From Orlajensenia stereocauli (lineage in GTDB: Bacteria; Actinomycetota; Actinomycetes; Actinomycetales; Microbacteriaceae): DNA of 64,000 bases. Positions within the stretch are counted from its first letter, which is position 1. Each line of letters starts with the position of its first letter. The stretch is from the NCBI RefSeq assembly GCF_039548895.1, contig NZ_JBCLVG010000002.1; one strand, written 5' to 3'. Below, piece by piece: positions 16,555 to 24,053 of the stretch. The notes beneath the pieces are model-generated. The model did not search any database. It worked only from the letters and a program-made list of their open reading frames with translations, and was not told where the DNA came from. The position numbers and the translations under genes are program-made.

Positions 16555-17596
16555 CCCGGGCCTCGCTCACTCGCAGTCTCCTTGCTGTTCGAACGGATGC
16601 GATGCGATCGATGACGATCGACGCCAGGATCAGCACGCCGACGATGGCCTGCTGCCAGAACTTGTCGACGCGCACGGCGGTCAGTGCGCCGGTGATCGTC
16701 GTGAGCAGCAGGGCGCCGAAGGCGGCACCGACGACCGAGCCGCTGCCACCGAAGATCGCGACGCCGCCGACGACGGCCGCGGCGACGACGTCGAGTTCCA
16801 GGCCGGTGCCGGTCGTGGCTCCGACCGAGTTGAAGCGCGAGGTGTACAGCACCCCGGCGAGACCGGCGAGAACGCCGTTGGCCACGAAGGCGAGAAGGAC
16901 CCGCTTGGTCACGGGGATGCCGAACACCCGGGCGGCATCCGGATCGGAGCCGATGGCGTAGAGGTCACGCCCCGACCGGGCTCCGGCCATGAAGATCGCC
17001 ACGATCACCACGACGATCACGGCGATGAGCGTGATGAGGGGGAAACCGAGCACGGTGTCGACCGACAGGTTGCCGAAAGCTTCCGGGCGGTCGTCGGCGA
17101 AGTACTGCGTTCCACCGGCCCAGGCGTTGTTCAGGCCCCTGTAGATGTAGAGCGTTCCGAGGGTGATCACGAGGGCGGGCACCTTCGCGAGGGTCACGAG
17201 GAGGCCGTTCACAGCGCCCAGCAGTGCGCCGAAGGCCATACCGGCGATGAACACCACGACGATCGGGATGCCCGGGAAGCTCACGAACAGCGTTCCAGTG
17301 CCGAATGCCACGAGTCCGAGAATCGAGCCGACCGACAGGTCGACGTTGCGCGTGATGATCACGATCGCCTGACCGACCGCCAGGATCATGACGATCGTGG
17401 CGTTCAGCAGCATGTCCTTGACGCCCTGAGGGCTGAGGAAGAGCGGGTTGATCGCCCAGGTGATGAGCACAAGGGCGACGAGTGCGAGGATGACCGGCAG
17501 CTCGCGCAGGTGCATCACGGAGCCGACGACGTTGCGCTTCTCCGATGCTGCCGGGGAGGGCGTTCCGCTCCCGGTCGGCTGGACTGTCGTGGTCAC
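16547..17596 (-). CDS. Sugar ABC transporter permease (RhaP/RbsC-like)
   Basis: 349-residue membrane protein paralogous to the adjacent permease. It carries VIITRNVDLSVGSILGLVAF and LELDVVAAAVVGGVAIFGGSG. GTG at 17596 overlaps the ATPase TGA by four bases (GTGA), which fixes the start better than the longer antisense-overlapping reading. Two different permeases are normal for RhaP/RhaQ importers. Confidence 0.88.
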   Translation of the reverse strand: MTTTVQPTGSGTPSPAASEKRNVVGSVMHLRELPVILALVALVLITWAINPLFLSPQGVKDMLLNATIVMILAVGQAIVIITRNVDLSVGSILGLVAFGTGTLFVSFPGIPIVVVFIAGMAFGALLGAVNGLLVTLAKVPALVITLGTLYIYRGLNNAWAGGTQYFADDRPEAFGNLSVDTVLGFPLITLIAVIVVVIVAIFMAGARSGRDLYAIGSDPDAARVFGIPVTKRVLLAFVANGVLAGLAGVLYTSRFNSVGATTGTGLELDVVAAAVVGGVAIFGGSGSVVGAAFGALLLTTITGALTAVRVDKFWQQAIVGVLILASIVIDRIASVRTARRLRVSEARDV

Positions 17597-19128
17597 TGGG
17601 CACCCTCCATCGATGCTGTTGCGGCATGCATGACTGCTTCGGGAGTGGCATCCGCTCGATCGATCCGTGCCGTGATCCGCCCCTCGTGCATGACGAGAAC
17701 GCGGTCGGCCATGCCGAGCACCTCCGGGAGTTCCGAGGAGATCATGAGGATCGCGATTCCGCGGCCGGCGAGGTCGGAGAGCAGCTTGTGCACGGCAGCC
17801 TTCGTGCCGACGTCGATGCCGCGGGTGGGCTCGTCGACGATGAGGAGCTTCGGCTCGGTGGCCAGCCACTTGGCCAACACGACCTTCTGCTGGTTCCCGC
17901 CCGACAGTGTCGAGACCGGCAGATCCTGGTATCCGGTCTTCACCTGCAGGAGGTTCGACCACTTCTCCGAAGCCTCGCGCTCGCGCGCTCCGCTGATGAT
18001 TCCGAAGCGCGCGAGGGAGTTGCGCAGGGTGAGGGCCGTGTTGCGGGCGACCGTCAGGTCCATCACGAGACCCTGCTTGCGGCGATCCTCGGGTACGAAG
18101 CCGATTCCGGCGTTGATGGCGGCCTGCGGGTCGCGCGGCTTCAGCCGGGATCCGAGGAGGGTCACCGTTCCGCGGTCGTAGGCGTCGATGCCGAAGACCG
18201 CACGGGCGACCTCGGTTCGACCGGCTCCGACGAGACCCGAGAGGGCGACGATCTCGCCTGCCCGCACGTCGAAGTCGATGTCGCTGAACACCCCGGCGCG
18301 GCCGAGGCCATCGACGGAGAGTACGACGTCGCCGATCGCGGCATCCTCCTTGGGGAAGAGGGTGGCGATGTCCCGGCCGACCATCTCCCGAACGATCTGT
18401 TCGACCGTGGCACCGGATGTCGCATGCGTGGCGATGTAGCGTCCGTCGCGCATCACGGTGATGCGGTCGCAGAGCGCGAAGACCTCGTCGAAGCGATGCG
18501 AGATGAACAGGATGGCCGCGCCCTTGTCGCGCAGGCTCCTGGCCACGGCGAACAGGCGGTCGACCTCGATGCCGGAGAGGGCGGCCGTCGGCTCGTCCAT
18601 GACGAGCACCCTGGCGTCGAGCGAGATGGCCTTGGCGATCTCGATGATCTGCTGGTCTGCGATCGACAGGCCCTCGGCGACACGGTCGGGATCGATGGGC
18701 ACTCCGAGCCTGGCGAAGAGTTCCCTCGCCTGCCGGCGCATCGCCGCCCGGCTGATGAGGCCGGCCCGGCCCTTGGGCTGCCGGCCGATGAAGATGTTCT
18801 CCGCCACGGTCAGGTCGGGGAAGAGCGTGGGCTCCTGGTAGATGACCGAGACGCCGGCAGCCTTGCTGTCTGCGACCGATCGGAAGGCGACGGGCTCGCC
18901 GTCGATGAGGAATTCGCCGGCGTCGGGGTGGTACAGGCCGGCGAGGATCTTGACGAGAGTCGACTTGCCCGCGCCGTTCTCACCGACGAGGGCGTGGATC
19001 TCTCCGGCCGACAGCTGAATGGTGCCGTCTGCGAGGGCGATCACCGGCCCGAAGGTCTTAGCCGCCCCCTGCAGCGAGAGCGTGAATGGCCCCGATGCCT
19101 CAGTGGCGTTCTCATGGTCGAGCGTCAT
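17593..19128 (-). CDS. Sugar ABC transporter ATP-binding protein (RhaT/RbsA-like)
   Basis: 511-residue ATPase with two fused nucleotide-binding domains. Domain 1 has GENGAGKST, signature LSIADQQIIEIAKA and VLVMDEPTAAL. Domain 2 (from about 265) has GLVGAGRTE, LSGGNQQKVVLAKWLA and LLIVDEPTRGID. The GLVGAGRTE loop is the usual degenerate Walker A of the second RbsA half. First gene of the leftward operon, directly behind a LacI-controlled promoter. Confidence 0.92.
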   Translation of the reverse strand: MTLDHENATEASGPFTLSLQGAAKTFGPVIALADGTIQLSAGEIHALVGENGAGKSTLVKILAGLYHPDAGEFLIDGEPVAFRSVADSKAAGVSVIYQEPTLFPDLTVAENIFIGRQPKGRAGLISRAAMRRQARELFARLGVPIDPDRVAEGLSIADQQIIEIAKAISLDARVLVMDEPTAALSGIEVDRLFAVARSLRDKGAAILFISHRFDEVFALCDRITVMRDGRYIATHATSGATVEQIVREMVGRDIATLFPKEDAAIGDVVLSVDGLGRAGVFSDIDFDVRAGEIVALSGLVGAGRTEVARAVFGIDAYDRGTVTLLGSRLKPRDPQAAINAGIGFVPEDRRKQGLVMDLTVARNTALTLRNSLARFGIISGAREREASEKWSNLLQVKTGYQDLPVSTLSGGNQQKVVLAKWLATEPKLLIVDEPTRGIDVGTKAAVHKLLSDLAGRGIAILMISSELPEVLGMADRVLVMHEGRITARIDRADATPEAVMHAATASMEGAQ

Positions 19129-19155
19129 TGGTGGACCAGATCTCCCCGTCGAGAA

Positions 19156-19214
19156 TGAATCGTTTCAAGATTTGAACACTCGGAACACTAGAGCCGATAG
19201 CTCCCGCAAGTCAA
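19156..19214 (-). promoter_or_regulatory. Leftward promoter of the rhamnose operon with LacI-type operator 1
   Basis: On the minus strand TTGACT (19214-19209) and TAGTGT (19190-19185) form a promoter with an 18-bp spacer. Operator TGAATCGTTTCA (19156-19167), a near-palindrome with the central CG of LacI-family sites, lies just after the start point, suiting repression by the divergent LacI protein. Confidence 0.7.
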
Positions 19215-19241
19215 GACGACTGGGGACTTCGGCGTTCAATC

Positions 19242-19278
19242 TTGACATTCTCGGAAGTCAGGTCTTTGATTCGTTTCA
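19242..19278 (+). promoter_or_regulatory. Rightward promoter of the LacI gene with operator 2
   Basis: TTGACA (19242-19247) and TTTGAT (19265-19270) are 17 bp apart. Operator TGATTCGTTTCA (19267-19278) overlaps the -10 and differs from operator 1 by one base. Autoregulation is inferred. Confidence 0.68.
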
Positions 19279-19392
19279 GCGTGGTCCGCGATCGAGGGTG
19301 GATGCGCCGTGACATCATGCAGAACGCGGCCGGTGGTGGCCACGCATCGATCGCCGAGGTTCCGGCGCTGCGCGAGCGAGACGAGGGGTCCC

Positions 19393-20400
19393 ATGTCAGC
19401 GAGTGTGCGCGATGTCGCAGCTGCGGCATCCGTCTCGGTCGGCACGGTGTCGAACGTGCTCAATCACCCCGACAAGGTCGCTCCCGAGACCGTGGCCAGG
19501 GTGCAGGCCGCCATCGAGACGCTCGGATTCATCCGCAACGATGCCGCGAGGCAGCTGCGCGCAGGCAAGAGTCGAAGCATCGGCATGGTGGTGCTCGACG
19601 TCGGCAACCCGTTCTTCACCGACGTCGCGAGAGGAGCCGAGGATCGCGCCGCTGAGGACGGCTTCACCCTGCTGCTCGGCAACAGCGACGAGAAGCTGGC
19701 GCGCGAGGGGTCCTACCTCGACCTGTTCGAGGAGCAGCGCGTGCACGGCATCCTCATCACCCCGGTCGGGGAGGACCTGGCCAGACTCGGACGGGTGCAG
19801 GCCAACGGAACGCCGGCCGTGCTCGTCGACCGCGAGGCCGATCGTGCTCAGTTCTCGTCGGTGTCGGTCGACGACGTGGCCGGCGGCTATCTCGCCGCCC
19901 GGCATCTCATCGAGCAGGGCAAGCGGCGCATCGCCTTCGTGGGTGGTCCTCACAGCCTGCGGCAGGTGCAGGATCGCCTCGCCGGGGCGCGCAAGGCAGT
20001 GGCCGAGACGCCCGGCGTGCAGCTCGAGCTCATCGACACCGACTCGCTGTCGGTGCTGCAGGGGCGAGCCGCGGGGGAGTCGCTGCGCTCCCGCGAGGCC
20101 GTGCATCGACCCGACGGAGTGTTCGCCGCCAACGACCTCCTCGCCATGGGCGTGCTCCAGGCGCTGCACATGCTGGGCGACATCCGCATCCCCGACGACA
20201 TCGCCCTGATCGGCTACGACGACATCGGCTTCGCGTCGGCCGCCGTGGTGCCGCTGTCTTCGATCCGCCAGCCCGCAGCCCTCATCGGCTACACCGCGGT
20301 CGACCTCATGCTGCGTGAGGCTGCAGCCGGCGCAGGGTTCGAGCGCGAGCACGTGGTGTTCCAGCCCGAACTCGTGGTGCGGCAGTCGACGAGCGGCTGA
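19393..20400 (+). CDS. LacI-family repressor of the rhamnose locus
   Basis: 335-residue regulator. The N-terminal helix-turn-helix (SVRDVAAAASVSVGTVSNVLNH) is followed by the hinge VAPETVARVQAAIETLGFIRNDAARQLRAGKS and a periplasmic-binding-like effector domain (IGMVVLDVGNPFF, VDDVAGGYLAARHL, PDGVFAANDLLAMGVLQAL, IPDDIALIGYDDIGFA). The start at 19393 has GAGGGG upstream, and the ATG at 19309 would add an unrelated tail before the DNA-binding domain. Divergent position and shared operators make it the likely rhamnose or rhamnulose-responsive repressor. Confidence 0.9.
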   Translation: MSASVRDVAAAASVSVGTVSNVLNHPDKVAPETVARVQAAIETLGFIRNDAARQLRAGKSRSIGMVVLDVGNPFFTDVARGAEDRAAEDGFTLLLGNSDEKLAREGSYLDLFEEQRVHGILITPVGEDLARLGRVQANGTPAVLVDREADRAQFSSVSVDDVAGGYLAARHLIEQGKRRIAFVGGPHSLRQVQDRLAGARKAVAETPGVQLELIDTDSLSVLQGRAAGESLRSREAVHRPDGVFAANDLLAMGVLQALHMLGDIRIPDDIALIGYDDIGFASAAVVPLSSIRQPAALIGYTAVDLMLREAAAGAGFEREHVVFQPELVVRQSTSG

Positions 20401-20418
20401 AGCGCCCGCCGCCAGTCA

Positions 20419-20518
20419 CCTGCGAGTCAGCGGAGTTCACCGCCCGGCGCTCGCCCGAGCTCCTGCATCCGCGCGTCTGCACCCGTGGGTTGATGGGCGA
20501 ACTCCGCTGACTCGCAGG
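20419..20518. repeat. Intergenic element with 20-bp perfect terminal inverted repeats
   Basis: CCTGCGAGTCAGCGGAGTTC (20419-20438) is repeated inverted at 20499-20518 around a 60-base centre, between the convergent LacI and MFS genes. It could act as a bidirectional terminator with a long loop, or be a MITE/REP-like element. Confidence 0.75.
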
Positions 20519-20538
20519 CGCTGAGCGGTGGGACGGTG

Positions 20539-20580
20539 GGGCGCTGGGCGCTGGGCGCTGGGCGCTGGGCGCTGGGCGCT
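20539..20580. repeat. Heptanucleotide tandem repeat, six copies of GGGCGCT
   Basis: Six perfect consecutive GGGCGCT units in the 194-bp intergenic region, 15 bp before the MFS stop codon. It is non-coding and likely to vary in copy number by slippage. Confidence 0.9.
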
Positions 20581-20594
20581 CGGTCGCCGTCGCG

Positions 20595-22073
20595 TCAGTT
20601 CGTGCGCGGCAGTGGTCCGGTGCGCGCGTGTCCGTGGGCGTGGGGGTCGCGCGGCGGCAGCTTCGGCAGCGGGATCGGCGAGGTGAGTGCCAGTTCGTCC
20701 GAGAAGTCCTCTGGCAGCGGATGCCGCGACGCCGTCGGGGCGGCATCCGTCACCGTCACTCCGGGCTGTGTCGCTCCGGGCAGCGTCACGCGGTCGCCCA
20801 CCGCGATGGCGTCGGCTGCCTCGACCGAGGCGACGGCGAAGCGCCACCGCGTCTGCGGAACCCGCACCAGGCGCACGCCGCGCGAGAAGAACATCCAGCA
20901 CGCGCCGATGACGAATCCGGTGGTGGCTGCGATGGCGGCCACGCCGAGCCCCCACCGGGGCTCGAACGCGTCGGCCACCCAGCCGATGATGGGTGCCCCG
21001 AAGAGCGTGCCTCCCATGAGCAGTGCCATGTAGAGGGCCAGCACGCGGCCGCGCAGTTCGCCGGGCACCGTGGTCTGCACGTAGCCGTTCGCCGTCGTGA
21101 GCAGGGTGACGGTGCCGAAGCCGATGAAGATGAGTGACACGGCGAAGGTCGCGTAACTGGGCATGAGCGAGGCGGCGAGGGCGGCGAGTCCGAAGAAGCC
21201 CGTCGCCGCGATCACGACGCGCAGGCGGGCGCGCGATCGCCGGGCGGAGAGCAGCGCCGCCGTCAACGATCCGATCGCGAGGATCGACGAGAGCAGGCCG
21301 TACTCGCCGGCTCCCTCGCCGAACTCCACGGCCATGGTCGAGGCGAAGATGGGGAAGTTCATGCCGAACGCGCTCACCAGGAACACGATCACGAACACGA
21401 CCTTGAGGTCGGGGCGCGTCGCCACGTACCTGAAACCCTGCACGAACTGGCCGCGGGCGCGCTTCATCTTCGGGTGCAGTCGCAGCTCGTCGCGGCGCAG
21501 CATCACGAGGGCGGCGAGCATGGCGATGAAGGTGAAGGCATTCACGATGAACACCCAGCCCGAGCCGATCACGACGATGAGCAGGCCGGCGACGGCGGGG
21601 CCGATGAGACGGGCAGTGTTGAAGGATGCCGCGTTCAGGGCGACGGCATTCGAGGTGTTCTGGCCCGAGACCAGGTCGCTCACGAAGCTCTGGCGTGCCG
21701 GCGCGTCGAAGGCGTTCGTGATACCGAGCGCCAGCGCGAAGGCGTACAGGTGCCACAGCTCGGCGTGGCCGGCGAGCAGCAGAACCCCGAGGCCGACGGC
21801 CAGCAGCATGAGCACCGACTGCGTCACGAACAGGATGCGCCTGCGGTCGAAGCGGTCGGCCACGAGACCGGTGAACGGCACGAGCACGAGCTGGGGTCCG
21901 AACTGCAGCGCCATCGTGAAGCCGACGGCGACGGCGCTGTTCTGGGTGAGCTGGGTGAGCACCACCCAGTCCTGCGTGGTCGACTGCATCCAGCCACCGA
22001 TGTTGGAGACGAGGGCGCCGACGAACCAGATTCTGTAGTTGTAGCCCGAGAGGGAGCGGAACATGGCACTCAC
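20595..22073 (-). CDS. MFS transporter (EntS-like exporter)
   Basis: 492-residue major-facilitator protein with about twelve helices, starting MSAMFRSLSGYNYRIWFVGA. It contains GLVADRFDRRRILF (loop 2-3 motif A variant), DAPARQSFVSDLV and GELRGRVLALYMALLMGGT, as in the enterobactin-exporter/DHA3 group. A Pro-rich cytoplasmic tail of about 80 residues is longer than usual. GTG at 22073 overlaps the MarR TGA by four bases. Export of a toxic compound sensed by the MarR protein is inferred. Confidence 0.87.
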   Translation of the reverse strand: MSAMFRSLSGYNYRIWFVGALVSNIGGWMQSTTQDWVVLTQLTQNSAVAVGFTMALQFGPQLVLVPFTGLVADRFDRRRILFVTQSVLMLLAVGLGVLLLAGHAELWHLYAFALALGITNAFDAPARQSFVSDLVSGQNTSNAVALNAASFNTARLIGPAVAGLLIVVIGSGWVFIVNAFTFIAMLAALVMLRRDELRLHPKMKRARGQFVQGFRYVATRPDLKVVFVIVFLVSAFGMNFPIFASTMAVEFGEGAGEYGLLSSILAIGSLTAALLSARRSRARLRVVIAATGFFGLAALAASLMPSYATFAVSLIFIGFGTVTLLTTANGYVQTTVPGELRGRVLALYMALLMGGTLFGAPIIGWVADAFEPRWGLGVAAIAATTGFVIGACWMFFSRGVRLVRVPQTRWRFAVASVEAADAIAVGDRVTLPGATQPGVTVTDAAPTASRHPLPEDFSDELALTSPIPLPKLPPRDPHAHGHARTGPLPRTN

Positions 22074-22489
22074 TGGGTGGCGAGCCTCCCCATGAGCTCG
22101 GCGGCGCGGGCGAGCAGGTCGCGCTCGTCGGCGGTGAGGGCGCGCATGCGCTCCGTGAGCCAGGCATCGCGCTTGGAGACCGTCGCCTCGACGAGCTCGA
22201 TCCCGGATGCCGTGAGGCTGATGTTCGTCTTGCGTCGATCGATGGCATCCTCGGCGCGGGCGAGGTACCCGGCCTCCTCGAGGCAGTTGACCGTACGGTT
22301 CATCGACGGAGCCGAAACACGCTCGCGCTCGGCGAGGGCCGACAGCGTGTGTTCGCCGTGGATCGACAGGGTCGCGAGCACGGCGAACTGCGCGTCGGAT
22401 ACGGAGTCGTCGCTCTTCTGGGCGCGGAGTCGCCGGGCCAGGCGGAACGTCGACATCCGAAGGAGGGAGCTCTGCTGGGGAATCGTCAT
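22070..22489 (-). CDS. MarR-family transcription regulator
   Basis: 139-residue winged-helix regulator. It contains FAVLATLSIHGEHTLSALAE, RERVSAPSMNRTVNCLEEAGYLAR and the beta-wing EDAIDRRKTNISLTASG, the MarR DRR motif. First gene of a two-gene operon with the MFS exporter. The promoter TAGGCT (22508-22503) lies only ten bases from the ATG, and an inverted repeat around it is the probable autoregulatory site. Confidence 0.9.
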   Translation of the reverse strand: MTIPQQSSLLRMSTFRLARRLRAQKSDDSVSDAQFAVLATLSIHGEHTLSALAERERVSAPSMNRTVNCLEEAGYLARAEDAIDRRKTNISLTASGIELVEATVSKRDAWLTERMRALTADERDLLARAAELMGRLATQ

Positions 22490-22494
22490 GAGAT

Positions 22495-22526
22495 CACTTA
22501 GCCTAGCTCATTAGTCTTGCTAAGTG
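22495..22526 (-). promoter_or_regulatory. MarR-type operator over the marR promoter
   Basis: CACTTAGC (22495-22502) and GCTAAGTG (22519-22526) are perfect inverted 8-mers separated by 16 bp. One half-site abuts the -10 box TAGGCT. Binding would block transcription of the marR-MFS operon. Confidence 0.65.
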
Positions 22527-22543
22527 TTTGCGGTGGCCTCTCT

Positions 22544-22642
22544 CGCTCGCTGAGGCCCGGACGAAGTCCGCGGTCGAAGGGTCCACGGAGAGTCGTGCCT
22601 GGTGCGCTTCGGGCGGTCGCTCCGCTCGGCCCTCAGCGAGCG
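22544..22642. repeat. Palindromic 3'-end repeat, copy 1
   Basis: A 99-bp element with arms at 22544 to about 22580 and 22601-22642, ends CGCTCGCTGAGG / CCTCAGCGAGCG. The right arm, reverse complemented, matches 31461-31500 with one mismatch over 40 bases. The DoxX stop codon (22633-22635) lies inside this arm. Between the DoxX 3' end and the marR promoter. Confidence 0.8.
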
Positions 22643-23094
22643 CGCCTCCGCAGCGCCCGCAGCGCACCCGTCGACCACAGCGCCCACAGCACCAGCAGGG
22701 GCTGGAAGACCAGCCGGATCCCGCGGGCCGCGTCGGTGTCGAGGCCGAAGGCATCCGTTCTGGTGACGTACTGCGAGATGTTGCCCGGGAAGACGGCGAC
22801 GAAGAAGGCGGCCACGATCCAGCCGACGGCGATACGCCTGCGGCCCAGCACGATGAGGGCGCCGCCGAGGGTGATCTCGACGATGCCGCTGGCTATCACC
22901 ACGAAATCCTTGTCGGCCGGAACCCAGTCGGGCACCTGCGCCTGGAAGTCGCCCCGCGCGAAGGTGAGGTGACTGATGCCGGCGAACAGCAGGGCGGCGC
23001 CCAGCGCGATGCGGCCGATGAGTTGCGGGGTGGTCGACGGATGCGGCTTCGTGGTGAGTGACGTGACGAAGCGGGACACGAGCGTGGAGGCCAT
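22633..23094 (-). CDS. DoxX-family membrane protein
   Basis: 153 residues with four hydrophobic segments: IGRIALGAALLFAGISHLTF, FVVIASGIVEITLGGALIVL, IAVGWIVAAFFVAVFPG and GIRLVFQPLLVLWALWSTGAL. This is the DoxX/SURF4-like pattern, a family linked to redox homeostasis but mostly uncharacterised. ATG at 23094 is preceded by GAGGATGAGG. The last residues (RRRAR) and the stop codon come from the intergenic repeat, so the C-terminus may have been altered by its insertion. Confidence 0.82.
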   Translation of the reverse strand: MASTLVSRFVTSLTTKPHPSTTPQLIGRIALGAALLFAGISHLTFARGDFQAQVPDWVPADKDFVVIASGIVEITLGGALIVLGRRRIAVGWIVAAFFVAVFPGNISQYVTRTDAFGLDTDAARGIRLVFQPLLVLWALWSTGALRALRRRAR

Positions 23095-23149
23095 GTCCTC
23101 ATCCTCACACCGCTGGGTCGCCGGATGACTGTCTTGTACCGTTCTGACC

Positions 23150-23929
23150 ATGAGCACGCTGAACAGTCGGGGCATCGCCGTCATCACCGGAGTCGGTCGA
23201 CGCCGTTCGATCGGTGCCGGTCTCGCCCTCGGCCTGGCGGAGGACGGCTGGGATCTCGCCATCAACCACTGGCGACCGTACGACGACCGCATCGGCCTCG
23301 AGCGGCTCCCCGACGATCCCGAAGTGATCGCGGAGGCGTGTCGCGCACTCGGCGCCGCCGTCGAGCTCATCCCCGGCGACCTCGGCGACCCGGCCACGCC
23401 CGCCCGCCTCCTCGAGGGAGCGCGGCGCATGGGCCCGGTCAGCGGGCTCGTCATGTCGCACTGCGAGTCGGTCGACAGTTCCATCCTGACCACTGACCTC
23501 GAGAGCTGGGATCGCCATTTCGCCGTCAATGCCCGGGCGACCTGGCTCCTCATCAAGGCGTTCGCCGAGCAGCTTCCGGCCTCCGTCGATCCGGGGCGGG
23601 TCGGGGGCCGCATCGTCGCCCTCACGAGCGACCACACCGTGCGCAACCTGCCATACGGCGCCAGCAAGGGCGCCCTCGACCGCATCGTGACAGCGGCGGC
23701 CGTCGAGCTGGCTGACAGGGGAGTGCGTGCGAACGTCATCAACCCGGGCCCGATCGACACGGGCTGGATGGATGACGAGATCCGCGCGTCGGGGATCGCC
23801 GCCACCCCTGCAGGCCGTTTGGGCACGCCCGCTGACACCGCCGATCTGGTGCGCTTCCTGTTCTCGGACGAGGGCTCCTGGATGAACGGGCAGGTCCTCT
23901 ACAGCAACGGCGGATTCGCCGTCGGCTGA
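23150..23929 (+). CDS. SDR family oxidoreductase
   Basis: 259-residue Rossmann enzyme. GIAVITGVGRRRSIGAGLAL is an enlarged nucleotide-binding loop, VALTSDHTVRNLPYGASKGA holds the catalytic Ser, Tyr and Lys, and INPGPIDTGWM is the usual post-active-site motif. It resembles 3-oxoacyl-ACP-reductase-like proteins. The canonical NNAG stretch is replaced by VMSHCES. Substrate unknown. TACCGT (23137-23142) lies seven bases before ATG with no SD, so leaderless translation is likely. Confidence 0.85.
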   Translation: MSTLNSRGIAVITGVGRRRSIGAGLALGLAEDGWDLAINHWRPYDDRIGLERLPDDPEVIAEACRALGAAVELIPGDLGDPATPARLLEGARRMGPVSGLVMSHCESVDSSILTTDLESWDRHFAVNARATWLLIKAFAEQLPASVDPGRVGGRIVALTSDHTVRNLPYGASKGALDRIVTAAAVELADRGVRANVINPGPIDTGWMDDEIRASGIAATPAGRLGTPADTADLVRFLFSDEGSWMNGQVLYSNGGFAVG

Positions 23930-24053
23930 CGCTTCTGACGCTTCGGCCGGCAGCCTGGGGCCGGCGGCATCCGTTCCCGTCGATTCCCTGCTGAAAGCGG
24001 CAGGGACGCGTGTCGGAAACACGCCCGTAACCCCGCGCTGGAATGCTCGGCCC

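Noticed and set aside
20437..20594. Frame through the GGGCGCT repeats giving a QRPAPSA-type repeat protein
   Set aside because: It arises only from the non-coding tandem repeat and continues antisense or out of frame through the MFS gene.
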